From NCBI RefSeq assembly GCF_900116385.1, contig NZ_FPCI01000002.1:62001-126000 (forward strand): a stretch of 64,000 bases of DNA, in the 5' to 3' direction. The notes beneath the pieces are model-generated. The model made no database searches, was not told the DNA's origin, and saw only the letters and a program-made list of their open reading frames with translations. Numbering within the stretch: the first letter of the stretch is position 1; the number at the start of each line of letters is the position of its first letter. The stretch is from Pseudoxanthomonas sp. YR558. Lineage in GTDB: Bacteria; Pseudomonadota; Gammaproteobacteria; Xanthomonadales; Xanthomonadaceae. This document shows, piece after piece, positions 1 to 9,761 of this stretch. Made by a program: the position numbers and the translations under genes.

Positions 1-1
1 A

Positions 2-805
2 CAAGCGATCCGGAAGCAGGCTGAATCGAGCATGTTGGTGACGGGCTCGATCCTCATCGAGCGGGATGGCAGTGTCAGCGGGCTTGAAGTCGATCAGCGC
101 GACAAGCTGCCTGACGTGGTGGCGACGCTGGTGGAGAAATCGGGTCCGGCATGGAAGTTCGAACCCGTGCTGGTCGAGGGCGAGCCCAGGAAGGTCAAAG
201 CGCGCATGAGCCTGCTTGTGGTCGCGAACAAGCTCGAGGAAGGCGGCTATCGGGTCGGTATCCGCGACGGCTACTTCGGCAAGGACGCGATGACGCCGGA
301 GGAGCGCCAGCAGGAGTCCGGTGCCCTCAAGGGCCTGGACATGAAGCCTCCGTCCTATCCCATGAGCGCGCTGGAAGTGGGCGCGCGTGGCACCGCCTAC
401 GTGGTGCTGAAGATCGGGCCGGATGGCAAGGTGATGGACGCCGCGGTCGAGCAGGTCAATCTGCGGACGATCGGCAATGTCAACGAGATGAAGCGGATGA
501 GGAGCGCCTTCTCCCGCTCCACCGTTACCGCAGCCAAGAACTGGTTGTTCTCCATGTCGGCCAATGACCTGGTCCGGGAACATGGATTCACGTTGGTGCG
601 TGTGCCGGTCGATTATGAGTTCGCAGGCAACAGCAGGCCCTCGTATGGGCAGTGGGATGCGTACATTCCAGGACCCAGGGAGACCATACCGTGGATCCAG
701 GACGATAGGGCCAGGGATGAGAGTCCTGAAGCGATGCTTGCGGGCGGCCTGTATGAAGTGGGCAAAGGGCTGCGTTTGCTGACGCCGCTGGGTGGAGGCT
801 CGTAG
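2..805 (+). CDS. Energy-transducer TonB-like periplasmic protein (5' partial)
   Basis: The frame is open to the left edge of the window, so the start and any signal peptide lie outside; 267 residues are seen. Two successive TonB-C-like segments are visible. The first carries WKFEPVLVEG, the second begins PPSYPMSALEVGARGTA and continues with LKIGPDGKV, which fits the P-x-YP...A...G signature of TonB C-terminal domains. In that family this domain contacts the TonB box of outer-membrane receptors, but no N-terminal anchor can be checked here. Two full-length relatives with the same two-segment plan lie at 20760-21512 and 21545-22282. The last ~60 residues (YIPGPRETIPW onward) are extra. Function beyond the fold is not known. 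Confidence 0.6.
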   Translation, partial: QAIRKQAESSMLVTGSILIERDGSVSGLEVDQRDKLPDVVATLVEKSGPAWKFEPVLVEGEPRKVKARMSLLVVANKLEEGGYRVGIRDGYFGKDAMTPEERQQESGALKGLDMKPPSYPMSALEVGARGTAYVVLKIGPDGKVMDAAVEQVNLRTIGNVNEMKRMRSAFSRSTVTAAKNWLFSMSANDLVREHGFTLVRVPVDYEFAGNSRPSYGQWDAYIPGPRETIPWIQDDRARDESPEAMLAGGLYEVGKGLRLLTPLGGGS

Positions 806-839
806 CCGGCACCCGTGTCCATGTGGCGGAGGCGCATGA

Positions 840-1697
840 TCACCCACCGCCGAAGGCTTGCAACAGATGCTTGCCGTACTTTCCCGACGGTGTGGCCGTC
901 ACCGTCACGACCGCATAGGCAAACAGCCCGCCGGCCAACGCGAACCCTGCGACGGCCGGCCAGGCCAAGCGGCGCGGTAGCGTGATGCGCCTGTGCAGAT
1001 TGCGGATGAAGCACTCCGCCACCAGCAGGTTGGGCACGAAGAACAGGTAGAGGATGGCGTAGTCGAATGGGCCGCTGGTGTTGCCCGCGCCCATGCCGAC
1101 GCCGCCGGTGAGATCCTTCCATGCGCGGATCTCCAGGTCGAACACCCATGAGCCCAACACCATCGCGAACAACCGGATGGCCCACGCGCGATGCCGGTCG
1201 AAGCGCTTTGCGCGCGCGTGTACGAAGGCCATCGTCGCGCACAGCATCATCACCGCGCCCCAGACCGCGAACGCGATCGACGCCGCGCGCGTGTAAGCGC
1301 CGTGGGTCAGGATGAACGACAGGCCGCCCACGCCGGCCAACACGCCGGCGGTGACGTAGACACGCCCGGTCCAGCGATGCACGGCGCGGTGGCGGGCGCG
1401 GATGCGCGACGACAGCAGGATCGGCCAAGCCAGCACCAGGATCGTGCCCATTGCGAAATGCAGGCCGATGCCGAGGTTGGCGACCCAGACCTGCGCGCTT
1501 TGCATCGGCAAACCGTCCACCAGGACGCGCCATTGTTCGAAGTTGCCGGGAGTGGCGCCGGTCGCCCGGAGGACGATGTAAGCGCCGAAGGCCAGCAATC
1601 CGGCAAGCGCGACGACCTGGATGGCGCGGCCGATCCACCCGAGCAGGTATTGCCGGATGTCCGGCCGGGCGGGAAGGCGCATGCGCGTGGTGTTCAT
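840..1697 (-). CDS. DUF2306 multi-pass membrane protein
   Basis: A 285-residue integral membrane protein. About seven hydrophobic segments are separated by short basic loops, for example near residues 25-45, 68-92, 112-132, 138-160 and 240-262. A conserved-looking HRWTGRVYV stretch and the paired His residues (GIGLHFAMG, RHRAVHRWTG) resemble DUF2306 membrane proteins, some of which have been suggested to bind haem. No enzymatic motif is visible. It is divergent from the winged-helix regulator at 1855, with 157 bp between the starts, so it is a plausible regulatory target. The family call is by pattern only; the physiological role is unknown. Confidence 0.6.
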   Translation of the reverse strand: MNTTRMRLPARPDIRQYLLGWIGRAIQVVALAGLLAFGAYIVLRATGATPGNFEQWRVLVDGLPMQSAQVWVANLGIGLHFAMGTILVLAWPILLSSRIRARHRAVHRWTGRVYVTAGVLAGVGGLSFILTHGAYTRAASIAFAVWGAVMMLCATMAFVHARAKRFDRHRAWAIRLFAMVLGSWVFDLEIRAWKDLTGGVGMGAGNTSGPFDYAILYLFFVPNLLVAECFIRNLHRRITLPRRLAWPAVAGFALAGGLFAYAVVTVTATPSGKYGKHLLQAFGGG

Positions 1698-1854
1698 CGG
1701 GTCTGTCCTGGATGGGCTGCGGACTGCTTCCGCCGCGCGAAGCGTTCCGCATAGACCGGTCCAGGTCGTTAGGCCAGGCGCAGGAAGTCATGAGGGCGCG
1801 CCTGCGGACCGCACCTATACTGGCGCGCGCGGGCATCGTCCCGCGGGGGAGCGC

Positions 1855-3819
1855 ATGCCGCAGACCGATTCCAGTCGCCTGGCGTTCGACGACGTGGTCA
1901 TCGACTTCGTTGGCCGGCGACTGTTGCGAGCAGGACGCGAGCAGACGCTGGAACCCAAGGCGTTCGCCGTGCTGGCCTTGCTGGCGGGATCGCCTGGCCG
2001 GGTGTTCACGCGGGACGAGATCCTCGATGAGGTCTGGGGCCACCGGCACGTCACCCAAAGCGTGATCAACCGGGTCATGAGCTTGTTGCGCCAGGCGGTG
2101 GGCGAAGACGCGCAGCGTCCGCGCCTGCTGCACACCGTGTACGGCATCGGCTATCGCTTCGACCTGCCGGCCGCTGGACACATCGCTGCTTCGCCCGGGA
2201 AGCCGGAAGGTGCGCCGCGTTGGCGCCAACCCTGGGTCATCGGGTCGGCGTGCGCCTTGCTGCTGGGCTTGAGTGCGGTGGTCTGGACGCAGCGGGACGT
2301 TGCGCACGACGTGCCTAGCGACGGTATCGCTACGCAGGCCCGGCCTTCGCTTGCCGTGCTGCCCTTCGCCGACCTCTCCCAGGCAGGCGACCAGGCCCAT
2401 CTTGCCGATGGCCTGGCCGAAGAGATCCGCAACCAGTTGGCGCAGTCGCCGGCGCTACGCGTGGTAGGGCGCACGTCGAGCGATGCATTCAAGGACACGG
2501 ACGACCTGCGCGGCATCGGCCGTGCACTGGACGTGGCGTATCTGCTGGAAGGCAGCGTCCGGCGGCAGGGTGCGCACCTGCGCATCACCGCGCGACTGGT
2601 GCACGCCGAGGATGGATCGCAACTGTGGTCGAAGACCTATGCGCGCGAGTTGCGCGATGTCTTCGCGGTACAGGATGCGCTGTCGCGCGACGTGGCGCAT
2701 GCCTTGAGCGTGAGGCTGGACGTGGCGAGGTTCAATCGCGAGCAGGGCGGTACGACCCAGGTCGATGCCTATGAGCGCTTCCTGCGCTGGCGCAGCATCG
2801 TCATGCGCGAACAGTTCGATGTCGAGCATGATCGCCTGCGCTTGCAGCTCGCCCGCGAAATGATCGTGCTGGATCCGCAGTGCGTGTTGTGCCGGGACGC
2901 GCTGGCGTCTTCGCTCATCGCGATGGCGCAGGAGCTCGATGGGCCGCAGGCAGACGGATTGCGCGCCGAAGCCGCGCAGGTCCGAGACGATATCGCTCGC
3001 CTCGCGCCGGACAGTTGGGTCGCCAGGCGCGATCGTGCGAATGCGTGGTGGCGTGAGGGTCGGCGCGCGGAGGCCATCGCACTCGCGAGACAGGTCGCCG
3101 AGGCGGGGCCGCCGACGAAGGAGCGCGCATGGGACTACGCCTACATGCTGTATGCCATGGGCCACCTGGAAGACACCATCGCATTGGTGGAGCAGGTGCG
3201 CGCGGTCGAGCCGAGGGCGTTGTTCCTGTCGCGCGACCTGCAGTACGACTACACCGCCGCGCGCCGTTACGCGGACGCGGAAGCCGAGTACCGGCGCGGT
3301 CTGGAGATGGAAGGCAGCCAGCGCGAAACGGACTCGGTGGCGTTCTTCCGGCAATTGGCGGGCAAGCGGAGCGGCGGTCTGCCCGAACTGCGCGATCTGC
3401 ACCAGCGTCTGCAGCGGCAAGAAGGCTTCGACACGCCGTTCTTCCGCGATCTCGGCACGGTGCTCGACGACCGCGGCGCGATGCTCGCGCTTGTCCGCAA
3501 GGCGTTGGCGGATGGGGCCTACGCCGGGGGGCAGGACGCCGCCTACGTGCAGACCAGCGTCGCCGATGCGCTGGGCGATCCCGGATTGGCGGTACGCGCG
3601 CTACGGAACGAGCTTGCGCTGCAGCCGGGCTTCGATGAAGGCCGCATGCCGCAGTATCCGTACGTTTCTTTCTGGAATGCGCCGTATTCCGGTATGCGCG
3701 CGCATCCGGACTTCAAGGCGCTGCTCGTGCAAGCGGGTGTCGCGGACTATTGGCGCCAGACCGGGCGTTGGGGCGATGGCTGCGAGCCGGTGGGCCCTGA
3801 CGATTTTCATTGCCGGTAA
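1855..3819 (+). CDS. Membrane-anchored winged-helix transcriptional regulator with TolB-like and TPR-type sensor region
   Basis: The 654-residue product has a CadC-like plan. Residues ~1-100 form an OmpR/PhoB-type winged helix (LEPKAFAVLALLAG, DEILDEVWGHRHVTQ, VYGIGYRFD). One membrane helix follows (WVIGSACALLLGLSAVVW, ~residue 125-142). The periplasmic part starts with the TolB-like block seen in TPR regulators (SLAVLPFADLS, DGLAEEIRNQL, YLLEGSVRRQGAHLRI, GSQLWSKTY) and continues as helical TPR-like repeats. I chose ATG 1855 because GGGGGAG stands five bases upstream and the winged helix begins just after it; the frame is open further upstream to 1621 but that stretch is not protein-like. 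It probably binds DNA from the membrane and controls the divergent DUF2306 gene. Confidence 0.75.
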   Translation: MPQTDSSRLAFDDVVIDFVGRRLLRAGREQTLEPKAFAVLALLAGSPGRVFTRDEILDEVWGHRHVTQSVINRVMSLLRQAVGEDAQRPRLLHTVYGIGYRFDLPAAGHIAASPGKPEGAPRWRQPWVIGSACALLLGLSAVVWTQRDVAHDVPSDGIATQARPSLAVLPFADLSQAGDQAHLADGLAEEIRNQLAQSPALRVVGRTSSDAFKDTDDLRGIGRALDVAYLLEGSVRRQGAHLRITARLVHAEDGSQLWSKTYARELRDVFAVQDALSRDVAHALSVRLDVARFNREQGGTTQVDAYERFLRWRSIVMREQFDVEHDRLRLQLAREMIVLDPQCVLCRDALASSLIAMAQELDGPQADGLRAEAAQVRDDIARLAPDSWVARRDRANAWWREGRRAEAIALARQVAEAGPPTKERAWDYAYMLYAMGHLEDTIALVEQVRAVEPRALFLSRDLQYDYTAARRYADAEAEYRRGLEMEGSQRETDSVAFFRQLAGKRSGGLPELRDLHQRLQRQEGFDTPFFRDLGTVLDDRGAMLALVRKALADGAYAGGQDAAYVQTSVADALGDPGLAVRALRNELALQPGFDEGRMPQYPYVSFWNAPYSGMRAHPDFKALLVQAGVADYWRQTGRWGDGCEPVGPDDFHCR

Positions 3820-3821
3820 CG

Positions 3822-3846
3822 AAAACGCCCCGCGATGCGGGGCGTT
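3822..3846 (-). terminator. Rho-independent terminator downstream of rho
   Basis: A perfect 10-bp stem (AACGCCCCGC at 3824-3833 pairing with 3837-3846) has a three-base loop. Read on the minus strand it ends in a short T run (TTTT at 3825-3822). It lies 25 bases past the rho stop codon and just past the stop of the convergent regulator gene, so it may also limit readthrough from that side, although the plus-strand copy lacks a good T tract. Confidence 0.75.
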
Positions 3847-3870
3847 CTCTCTGGCGTCTCCGTTGCCGGA

Positions 3871-5565
3871 TCAGCGCTTCATCGAGCTGAAGAACTCGTC
3901 GTTGGACTTGGTGTTCTTCATCTTGTCCAACAGGAATTCCATCGCCGCGATCTCGTCCATCGGATGCAGCAGCTTGCGCAGGATCCAGATCTTCTGCAGC
4001 AGTTCCGGTTCGATCAGCAGGTCCTCGCGGCGCGTGCCGGAGCGGTTGATGTCGATGGCCGGATAGACGCGCTTCTCGGTGATGCGGCGGTTCAGGTGCA
4101 CTTCGCTGTTGCCGGTGCCCTTGAACTCTTCGTAGATCACCTCATCCATCTTGCTGCCCGTCTCGACCAGCGCGGTGGCGATGATGGTCAGCGAGCCGCC
4201 TTCTTCCACGTTGCGCGCGGCGCCGAAGAAGCGCTTCGGGCGGTGCAGGGCGTTGGCGTCCACGCCGCCGGTCAGCACCTTGCCGGAGCTGGGCACGACG
4301 TTGTTGTAGGCGCGAGCCAGGCGGGTGATCGAGTCCAGCATGATCACCACGTCCTTCTTGTGCTCCACCAAACGCTTGGCGCGCTCGATCACCATTTCGG
4401 CGACCTGCACGTGGCGCGCGGCGGGCTCGTCGAAGGTCGAGCTGACCACTTCGCCACGCACGGTGCGCTGCATTTCGGTCACTTCTTCCGGACGCTCGTC
4501 CACCAGCAGCACGATCAGGTGCACGTCCGGGTGGTTGGTCGTGATGGCGGTGGCGATCTGCTGCATCATGATCGTCTTACCGGCCTTCGGCGGCGACACG
4601 ATCAGCGCGCGCTGGCCCTTGCCCTGCGGCGCCATCAGGTCGAGGATGCGGCCGGCGATGTCTTCCGACGAACCGTTGCCGCGCTCCAGCGTGAAGCGGC
4701 GGCGCGGGAACAGCGGGGTCAGGTTCTCGAACAGCACCTTGTTCTTCGACGCTTCCAGCGGTTCGCCGTTGATCGTGTCGATCGTCGACAGCGCGAAGTA
4801 GCGCTCACCGTCCTTCGGCCAGCGGATGCGGCCGGCCAGGTGGTCGCCGGTGCGCAGGTTAAAGCGGCGGATCTGGCTGGGGCTGATGTAGACGTCGTCC
4901 GGGCCGGCCAGGTAGCTGGCCTCGGCCGCGCGCAGGAAGCCGAAGCCGTCCGGCAGGATTTCCAGCACGCCGTCGGCGGCGACGCCTTCACCGTGGCGGG
5001 TCAGCACCTTCAGCAGGGCGAAGATGACGTCCTGCTTGCGGGCGCGGGCGACGCCTTCCTGGATGTTCAGCTGCTCGGCGATGTCCAGCAGCTTGGGCGC
5101 GGGCATGCGCTTGAGGTCGCCCAGCGAATACTGCGGGAAGCCTTCCGGCACGCTGGGCGGCTGACGCGGCGCGAAATTCTCCTGGCCGCCACCGTTGTTG
5201 CCACCGCCTTCCTGCGGCATGCCGTCGTTGCCGTAACGTTCGCGGTTGCGCTCGCGGCGATTACGGAAGCGTTCGCGGCGGTTGTTGCCGAAGCGGTTGC
5301 CGTCGCGCGGCTCGCGCGCGTCCTGGCCACCGTCCTGGCCCTGTTGGCCGCCGCCGTGCGCGGATTCGCCGCCTTCATGGGCGGGGGCCGCTGCGGGCGC
5401 GGAAGCGGGTGCCGGCGCAGGCGATTCATTCACCGGCGGCAGCGGGAGCTGCGGGGCGGCGTCGGCCTGGGGGGCGGAAGTGTCGGCGGAGGGGGCCTTC
5501 GGGACGCGGGCTTTGCGCACGCGCTTCTCGGCGGGAGCGCCGGTTTCGTTGCTACTGTCGGACAA
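3871..5565 (-). CDS. rho: Transcription termination factor Rho
   Basis: Rho is the hexameric RNA-dependent ATPase that terminates transcription. The RNA-binding cold-shock-like domain is around [19 protein letters not shown], Walker A is [15 protein letters not shown], Walker B is [16 protein letters not shown], and the Q/R-loop region is [20 protein letters not shown]. At 564 residues it is ~145 longer than E. coli Rho; the extra N-terminal part is Pro/Ala-rich, then Arg/Asn/Gly-rich ([18 protein letters not shown]), as in other xanthomonads and high-GC bacteria. I start it at TTG 5565 (reading M-SDSSNETG): GAGGAA is correctly spaced upstream, and the upstream extension to 5730 looks non-coding. 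trxA lies ~207 bp upstream on the same strand. Confidence 0.95.
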   Translation of the reverse strand: MSDSSNETGAPAEKRVRKARVPKAPSADTSAPQADAAPQLPLPPVNESPAPAPASAPAAAPAHEGGESAHGGGQQGQDGGQDAREPRDGNRFGNNRRERFRNRRERNRERYGNDGMPQEGGGNNGGGQENFAPRQPPSVPEGFPQYSLGDLKRMPAPKLLDIAEQLNIQEGVARARKQDVIFALLKVLTRHGEGVAADGVLEILPDGFGFLRAAEASYLAGPDDVYISPSQIRRFNLRTGDHLAGRIRWPKDGERYFALSTIDTINGEPLEASKNKVLFENLTPLFPRRRFTLERGNGSSEDIAGRILDLMAPQGKGQRALIVSPPKAGKTIMMQQIATAITTNHPDVHLIVLLVDERPEEVTEMQRTVRGEVVSSTFDEPAARHVQVAEMVIERAKRLVEHKKDVVIMLDSITRLARAYNNVVPSSGKVLTGGVDANALHRPKRFFGAARNVEEGGSLTIIATALVETGSKMDEVIYEEFKGTGNSEVHLNRRITEKRVYPAIDINRSGTRREDLLIEPELLQKIWILRKLLHPMDEIAAMEFLLDKMKNTKSNDEFFSSMKR

Positions 5566-5772
5566 GTTGCGATTCCTCGCTAGGTGGCGAGCGCGCCGGC
5601 GTTGCGGCGGCGGGTGAGTAAAGAGAAGTGGGGCTTCAGATGGGTGCGGCGCATCCCCTGCGCCGGATTCGGATTCGACACTATCACCGGCCTGCGACGG
5701 CGGCAAGCCGGGCCGCCGCAGCGGGTTCAAGCGGATTCAGCCAGCGCCCCCGTCTTGCCGGGGGCTGCCGGA

Positions 5773-6114
5773 TCAGGCCGCCTGGGTGCCCAGGGCCTTG
5801 TCGATCATCTGGGTCAGCTGACCCTTGCCGACGGCGCCGATCTGGGTCGCCTGGATCTGGCCGTCCTTGAACAGCAGCAGCATCGGGATCGAGCGGACGT
5901 GGTACTTGATGGCGGTCGCGCGGTTCTCGTCCACGTTGACCTTCGCCACCTTCAGCTTGCCGCCGTAGGTTTCGGCCAGCTCATCCAGGACAGGCGAAAT
6001 CATCTTGCACGGACCGCACCATTCGGCCCAGAAATCCACCAGTACCGGCTCGCCGGACTGCAGCACGGCCGCATCGAAATCGGCATCGCCGACGTGGGAA
6101 ACTTTATCGCTCAC
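5773..6114 (-). CDS. trxA: Thioredoxin 1
   Basis: A cytosolic dithiol-disulfide oxidoreductase of 113 residues, the usual length. The active site is [10 protein letters not shown] (CGPC, residues ~33-36), the fold core is VLVDFW, and the cis-proline is in [13 protein letters not shown]. It reduces ribonucleotide reductase, methionine sulfoxide reductases and peroxiredoxins. The order rhlB (divergent), trxA, rho is common in gammaproteobacteria. A GC-rich hairpin (5746-5765) lies just past the stop but has no T tract, so readthrough into rho is possible. Confidence 0.96.
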   Translation of the reverse strand: MSDKVSHVGDADFDAAVLQSGEPVLVDFWAEWCGPCKMISPVLDELAETYGGKLKVAKVNVDENRATAIKYHVRSIPMLLLFKDGQIQATQIGAVGKGQLTQMIDKALGTQAA

Positions 6115-6339
6115 TGGGGTCTCCTGCGGGGTCCGCGGGGTCCCACGGACGGGTTCGGGCCGGGTCGGCCGTCTGTTTGGGGTAAACTGGGGCGTTCCGC
6201 GGCCATTTCAAGGAGCTCCTGGGCGGCCGCGCAGCCCGGCACAGGGAGCGCAGTGTGCGACGCCGGACCCCCCGTTGCAAGCACAGCGACCCGCATTCAC
6301 ACAGCCGCACGCAGAACACTGCGGCGCAAAGAAGATGGC

Positions 6340-8019
6340 ATGAGCGACAAACCTTTAACCGACATTACTTTTTCCTCGTTCGACCTTCATCCGGCCCTGC
6401 TCGCAGGCCTCGAAGGCGCGGGCTTCTCCCGCTGCACGCCGATCCAGGCCATGACGCTGCCGGTCGCACTGGCCGGCGGTGACGTCGCCGGACAAGCGCA
6501 GACCGGCACCGGCAAGACGCTGGCCTTCCTGGTCGCGGTGATGAACCGCCTGCTGAGCCGTCCGGCGCTGGCCGAACGCAAGCCGGAGGATCCGCGCGCG
6601 CTGATCCTGGCGCCCACGCGCGAACTCGCCATCCAGATCCACAAGGACGCGGTGAAGTTCGGCGCCGACCTGGGCCTGCGCTTCGCGCTCGTCTACGGCG
6701 GCGTGGACTACGACAAGCAGCGCGAGCTGCTGCAGAAGGGTGTCGACGTCATCATCGCCACACCCGGCCGCCTGATCGACTACGTCAAGCAGCACAAGGT
6801 GGTCAGCCTGCACGCCTGCGAGATGTGCGTGCTCGACGAAGCCGACCGCATGTTCGACCTGGGCTTCATCAAGGACATCCGCTTCTTGCTGCGCCGCATG
6901 CCCGAGCGCACCACGCGGCAGACGCTGCTGTTCTCGGCCACGCTGTCCCATCGCGTGCTCGAGCTTGCGTACGAGCACATGAACGAGCCCGAGAAGCTCG
7001 TCGTCGAGACCGAGTTCATCACGGCGGCGAAGGTGCGGCAGAAGCTGTACTACCCCGCCGACGACGAGAAGATCCCGCTGCTGATCGGCCTGTTGTCGCG
7101 CAGCGAAGGCGCGCGCACGATGGTGTTCGTCAACACGAAGGCGTTCGTCGAACGCGTGGCGCGCGCGCTGGAACGCGCCGGCTACCGCGTCGGCGTGCTC
7201 TCCGGTGACGTGCCGCAGAAGAAGCGCGAGTCGTTGCTGAAGCGCTTCCAGGCCGGCCAGCTCGAATTGCTGGTTGCCACCGACGTGGCCGCGCGCGGCC
7301 TGCATATCGATGGCGTGTCGCACGTGTTCAACTACGACCTGCCGTTCGATGCCGAAGACTACGTGCATCGCATCGGTCGCACGGCGCGTCTGGGCGCAGA
7401 GGGCGATGCGATCAGCTTCGCGTGCGAGCGCTACGCGATGTCGCTGCCGGACATCGAGGCCTACATCGAGCAGAAGATCCCGTCCGAGCCGGTCACCGCG
7501 GAGCTGCTGACCGCGCTGCCGCGGCCGGAGCGCCCGAAGCCGGAAGCCGTTGAAGGCGACGAAGAAGAAGAGAGCATCGGCCAGATCTTCCGCGAAGCCC
7601 GCGAACAGAAGGCGGCCGACGAAGAGCGTCGCGGTGGTGGTCGCAAGACCGGCGCCGGCGGTCCCCGTCGCGAAGGCGGTCGTCGCGAGGGTGGACGCCG
7701 CGAAGGCCCGCGCTCGGCCGATGGCAAGCCGCGCCCGCCGCGCGCGCCGCGTCCGGAAGGCGAGGCCGCCGCGAAACCCCAGGCGCCGCGTCCCGCGAGC
7801 GACGTGCGTCCGGAAGGCGCTGGCGTACCGGAAGGCGACCGCAAGCCGCGCAAGCGACGTCGCCGCCGTCATGGCCGGCCGCTGGAAGGCGCCGAGGGCG
7901 TGGTGGCGAGTGCGGCCGCTCCGTCTTCGCCGAAGCCCGTCGCCACGAAGGTTCCGGACGAGAACGCGGGCTTCCTGACGCGCCTCGGCCGCAAGATCCG
8001 TTCGCTGGTCGGCGGCTGA
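6340..8019 (+). CDS. rhlB: ATP-dependent RNA helicase RhlB (DEAD box)
   Basis: A 559-residue DEAD-box helicase. Motifs in order are the Q motif ([17 protein letters not shown]), motif I AQTGTGKT, Ia [14 protein letters not shown] in [19 protein letters not shown] in [24 protein letters not shown] and [12 protein letters not shown]. RhlB unwinds structured RNA for the RNase E degradosome. After residue ~390 there is a long charged tail rich in Arg, Gly and Pro ([25 protein letters not shown]), longer than in E. coli RhlB (421 aa) but typical of xanthomonads and probably RNA- or partner-binding. ATG 6340 starts the conserved N-terminus ([18 protein letters not shown]); the open frame continues far upstream but is non-coding there. 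Confidence 0.93.
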   Translation: MSDKPLTDITFSSFDLHPALLAGLEGAGFSRCTPIQAMTLPVALAGGDVAGQAQTGTGKTLAFLVAVMNRLLSRPALAERKPEDPRALILAPTRELAIQIHKDAVKFGADLGLRFALVYGGVDYDKQRELLQKGVDVIIATPGRLIDYVKQHKVVSLHACEMCVLDEADRMFDLGFIKDIRFLLRRMPERTTRQTLLFSATLSHRVLELAYEHMNEPEKLVVETEFITAAKVRQKLYYPADDEKIPLLIGLLSRSEGARTMVFVNTKAFVERVARALERAGYRVGVLSGDVPQKKRESLLKRFQAGQLELLVATDVAARGLHIDGVSHVFNYDLPFDAEDYVHRIGRTARLGAEGDAISFACERYAMSLPDIEAYIEQKIPSEPVTAELLTALPRPERPKPEAVEGDEEEESIGQIFREAREQKAADEERRGGGRKTGAGGPRREGGRREGGRREGPRSADGKPRPPRAPRPEGEAAAKPQAPRPASDVRPEGAGVPEGDRKPRKRRRRRHGRPLEGAEGVVASAAAPSSPKPVATKVPDENAGFLTRLGRKIRSLVGG

Positions 8020-8041
8020 CCGCCACCGCATCGGGTCGATG

Positions 8042-8069
8042 GAAGCCGGGCATGTCCCGGCTTCTTTTT
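8042..8069 (+). terminator. Rho-independent terminator of rhlB
   Basis: The 9-bp stem GAAGCCGGG (8042-8050) pairs with CCCGGCTTC (8056-8064) around a five-base loop and is followed by TTTTT. It lies 23 bases past the rhlB stop and separates it from ftsE. Confidence 0.85.
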
Positions 8070-8119
8070 GTCCGCGTGGCATCGCCAGCGTCTCCACCGC
8101 TCCGGCATAATCGAGGGAC

Positions 8120-8806
8120 ATGAGCGTCCTTCGATTCGAAAACGTCAGCAAGCAATATCCCGGCGGCCATCCGGCGCTGGTCGACGTCAGCTTCGAGGTG
8201 GCCGAGGGCGAGATGCTTTTCGTCACCGGTCATTCCGGCGCCGGCAAGAGCACCTTGCTGAAACTCATCCATCTCAGTGAGCGACCCTCGCGGGGCGCGG
8301 TGCTGTTTGGCGGACGCAACCTGCTCAAGGTGCGCGGCGGTCGCATTCCGCTGCATCGGCGCGAGGTGGGGGCGGTCTACCAGGACCATCGCCTGCTGAC
8401 CGATCGCACGGTGATGGAAAACGTATCGCTGCCGCTGATCCTGCGCGGCGACCGTCGCGGCGACATCGGCAAGCGCGTGCGCGAGGTGCTCGCGCGACTC
8501 GGCCTGGGCCATCGCGAGAACGCGCTGCCCACGCAACTGTCGGCGGGCGAGCAGCAGCGTGTGGGCATCGCCCGCGCGATCGTCGCCGAGCCGCGCCTGC
8601 TGGTGGCGGACGAACCCACCGGCAACCTCGACCCCACTTTGGCGGCGGAAATCATGTCGCTGTTCGCGTCTATGCCAGAGCGCGGCACCAGCGTGCTGGT
8701 GGTCAGCCATGATCTCTCGCTGCTCAAGCGCATGAAGAAGCGCGTGCTGATCCTCGACCACGGCAAGCTGGCCGACGACATCTCTCCCGCGGACCTGGCC
8801 GAATGA
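8120..8806 (+). CDS. ftsE: Cell division ATP-binding protein FtsE
   Basis: The ATPase of the FtsEX complex, which couples septal-ring position to periplasmic peptidoglycan hydrolysis. The 228 residues contain Walker A GHSGAGKST, the signature LSAGEQQRVGIARAI, Walker B LLVADEPTGNLD and the switch His in VVSHDLS. Length matches E. coli FtsE (222). The stop overlaps the ftsX start (ATGA, 8803-8806), so the two are translationally coupled. It begins right after the rhlB terminator, which implies its own promoter in the short gap. Confidence 0.95.
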   Translation: MSVLRFENVSKQYPGGHPALVDVSFEVAEGEMLFVTGHSGAGKSTLLKLIHLSERPSRGAVLFGGRNLLKVRGGRIPLHRREVGAVYQDHRLLTDRTVMENVSLPLILRGDRRGDIGKRVREVLARLGLGHRENALPTQLSAGEQQRVGIARAIVAEPRLLVADEPTGNLDPTLAAEIMSLFASMPERGTSVLVVSHDLSLLKRMKKRVLILDHGKLADDISPADLAE

Positions 8807-9747
8807 GCGACGCGAAGAACGCCCGGACGCAGGCGCGCTCCGGCATCGGCATCTGGCTGGACCAGCATCTCTACAGTTTCGTCTCCAGCTTGGGCCGTGC
8901 GGCGCGTCGTCCGTGGGCGACGTTGCTGACGATCGGGGTGATGGCGATCGCGCTGGCGCTGCCGCTGGGCCTGTGGTTGGCGCTGCAGAACGTCGGGCAC
9001 TTCGCCGGCGACGTGCAGCAATCGCGCGAGATCGACCTGTTCCTCAAGCCCGACACGCCCGTGGCGCGCGCGCAGGCGCTGGCGCTCGAACTGCGCGGCC
9101 GCGACGACGTTGCCGATGTGGAACTGCGCACGCCAGAGCAGGGTATGGCGGAGTTCCGCGAACGCAGTGGCTTGGGTGCCTCTCTCGACACGCTGGAAGG
9201 CAATCCGCTGCCGAGCCTGTTGATTGTGGTGCCGGAAGGCGACGACGCGCGCCTGGTCGCCGCCCTGCAGGCGCTGCCCGAGACCGACCTGCTGCAGCAC
9301 GATGCCGCCTGGCGCGACCGGCTCGCGGGCTGGATGGGCTTCGGCCGTCGACTCGCATGGGTACTGGCGGCGTTGTTCGGCCTGGGCGCGCTGCTGGTGG
9401 TGGGCAACACCGTGCGGCTGGACATCCAGTCGCGGCGTGAGGAGATCGGCGTGCTCCAGTTGCTGGGCGCCAGCGATGGCTTCATCCGCCGCCCCTTCAT
9501 CTACCTGGGTGCGTGGTACGGCCTGGCAGCCGGTGGGTTGGCGCTTGGCCTGCTGACCCTAGCCGCCTTTGCGCTTCGAGAACCCCTGGCGACGCTCGCG
9601 CGCAGCTATGGCAGCGCGTTCGCCCTGGTTGGGCTTGACCCCGTGGGTGCGGTCGCCGTCGTCGCAGCCGCGACGGTCATCGGCTGGTTGGGCGCATGGC
9701 TGGTGACCGGGCATTTCTTGCGTCAGACTCGCCCCACAGAAACCTGA
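8803..9747 (+). CDS. ftsX: Cell division permease-like protein FtsX
   Basis: The 314-residue membrane partner of FtsE. A short cytoplasmic N-terminus is followed by TM1 (WATLLTIGVMAIALALPLGL, ~residues 38-58), a periplasmic domain of ~110 residues, then three more TM helices (AWVLAALFGLGALLVVGN; FIYLGAWYGLAAGGLALGLL; AVAVVAAATVIGWLGAWLV). The RREEIGVLQLLGAS loop between TM2 and TM3 is the standard FtsX coupling-helix region. The length agrees with E. coli FtsX (352) minus some N-terminal sequence. Confidence 0.93.
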   Translation: MSDAKNARTQARSGIGIWLDQHLYSFVSSLGRAARRPWATLLTIGVMAIALALPLGLWLALQNVGHFAGDVQQSREIDLFLKPDTPVARAQALALELRGRDDVADVELRTPEQGMAEFRERSGLGASLDTLEGNPLPSLLIVVPEGDDARLVAALQALPETDLLQHDAAWRDRLAGWMGFGRRLAWVLAALFGLGALLVVGNTVRLDIQSRREEIGVLQLLGASDGFIRRPFIYLGAWYGLAAGGLALGLLTLAAFALREPLATLARSYGSAFALVGLDPVGAVAVVAAATVIGWLGAWLVTGHFLRQTRPTET

Positions 9748-9761
9748 GACTCGTCTCCTTC

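Noticed and set aside
1621..1854. Upstream extension of the winged-helix regulator
   Set aside because: The 78 extra codons are not protein-like and overlap the divergent DUF2306 start; ATG 1855 has a good ribosome-binding site and begins the domain.
3835..5583. Long plus-strand open frame opposite rho
   Set aside because: It mirrors the rho coding strand; the product is His/Val/Ala-rich without any family pattern, while the minus strand has every Rho motif. High GC leaves antisense frames open.
5746..5765. Hairpin GCCCCCG/CGGGGGC after trxA
   Set aside because: Perfect 7-bp stem but no T run on the minus strand, so I do not call a terminator.
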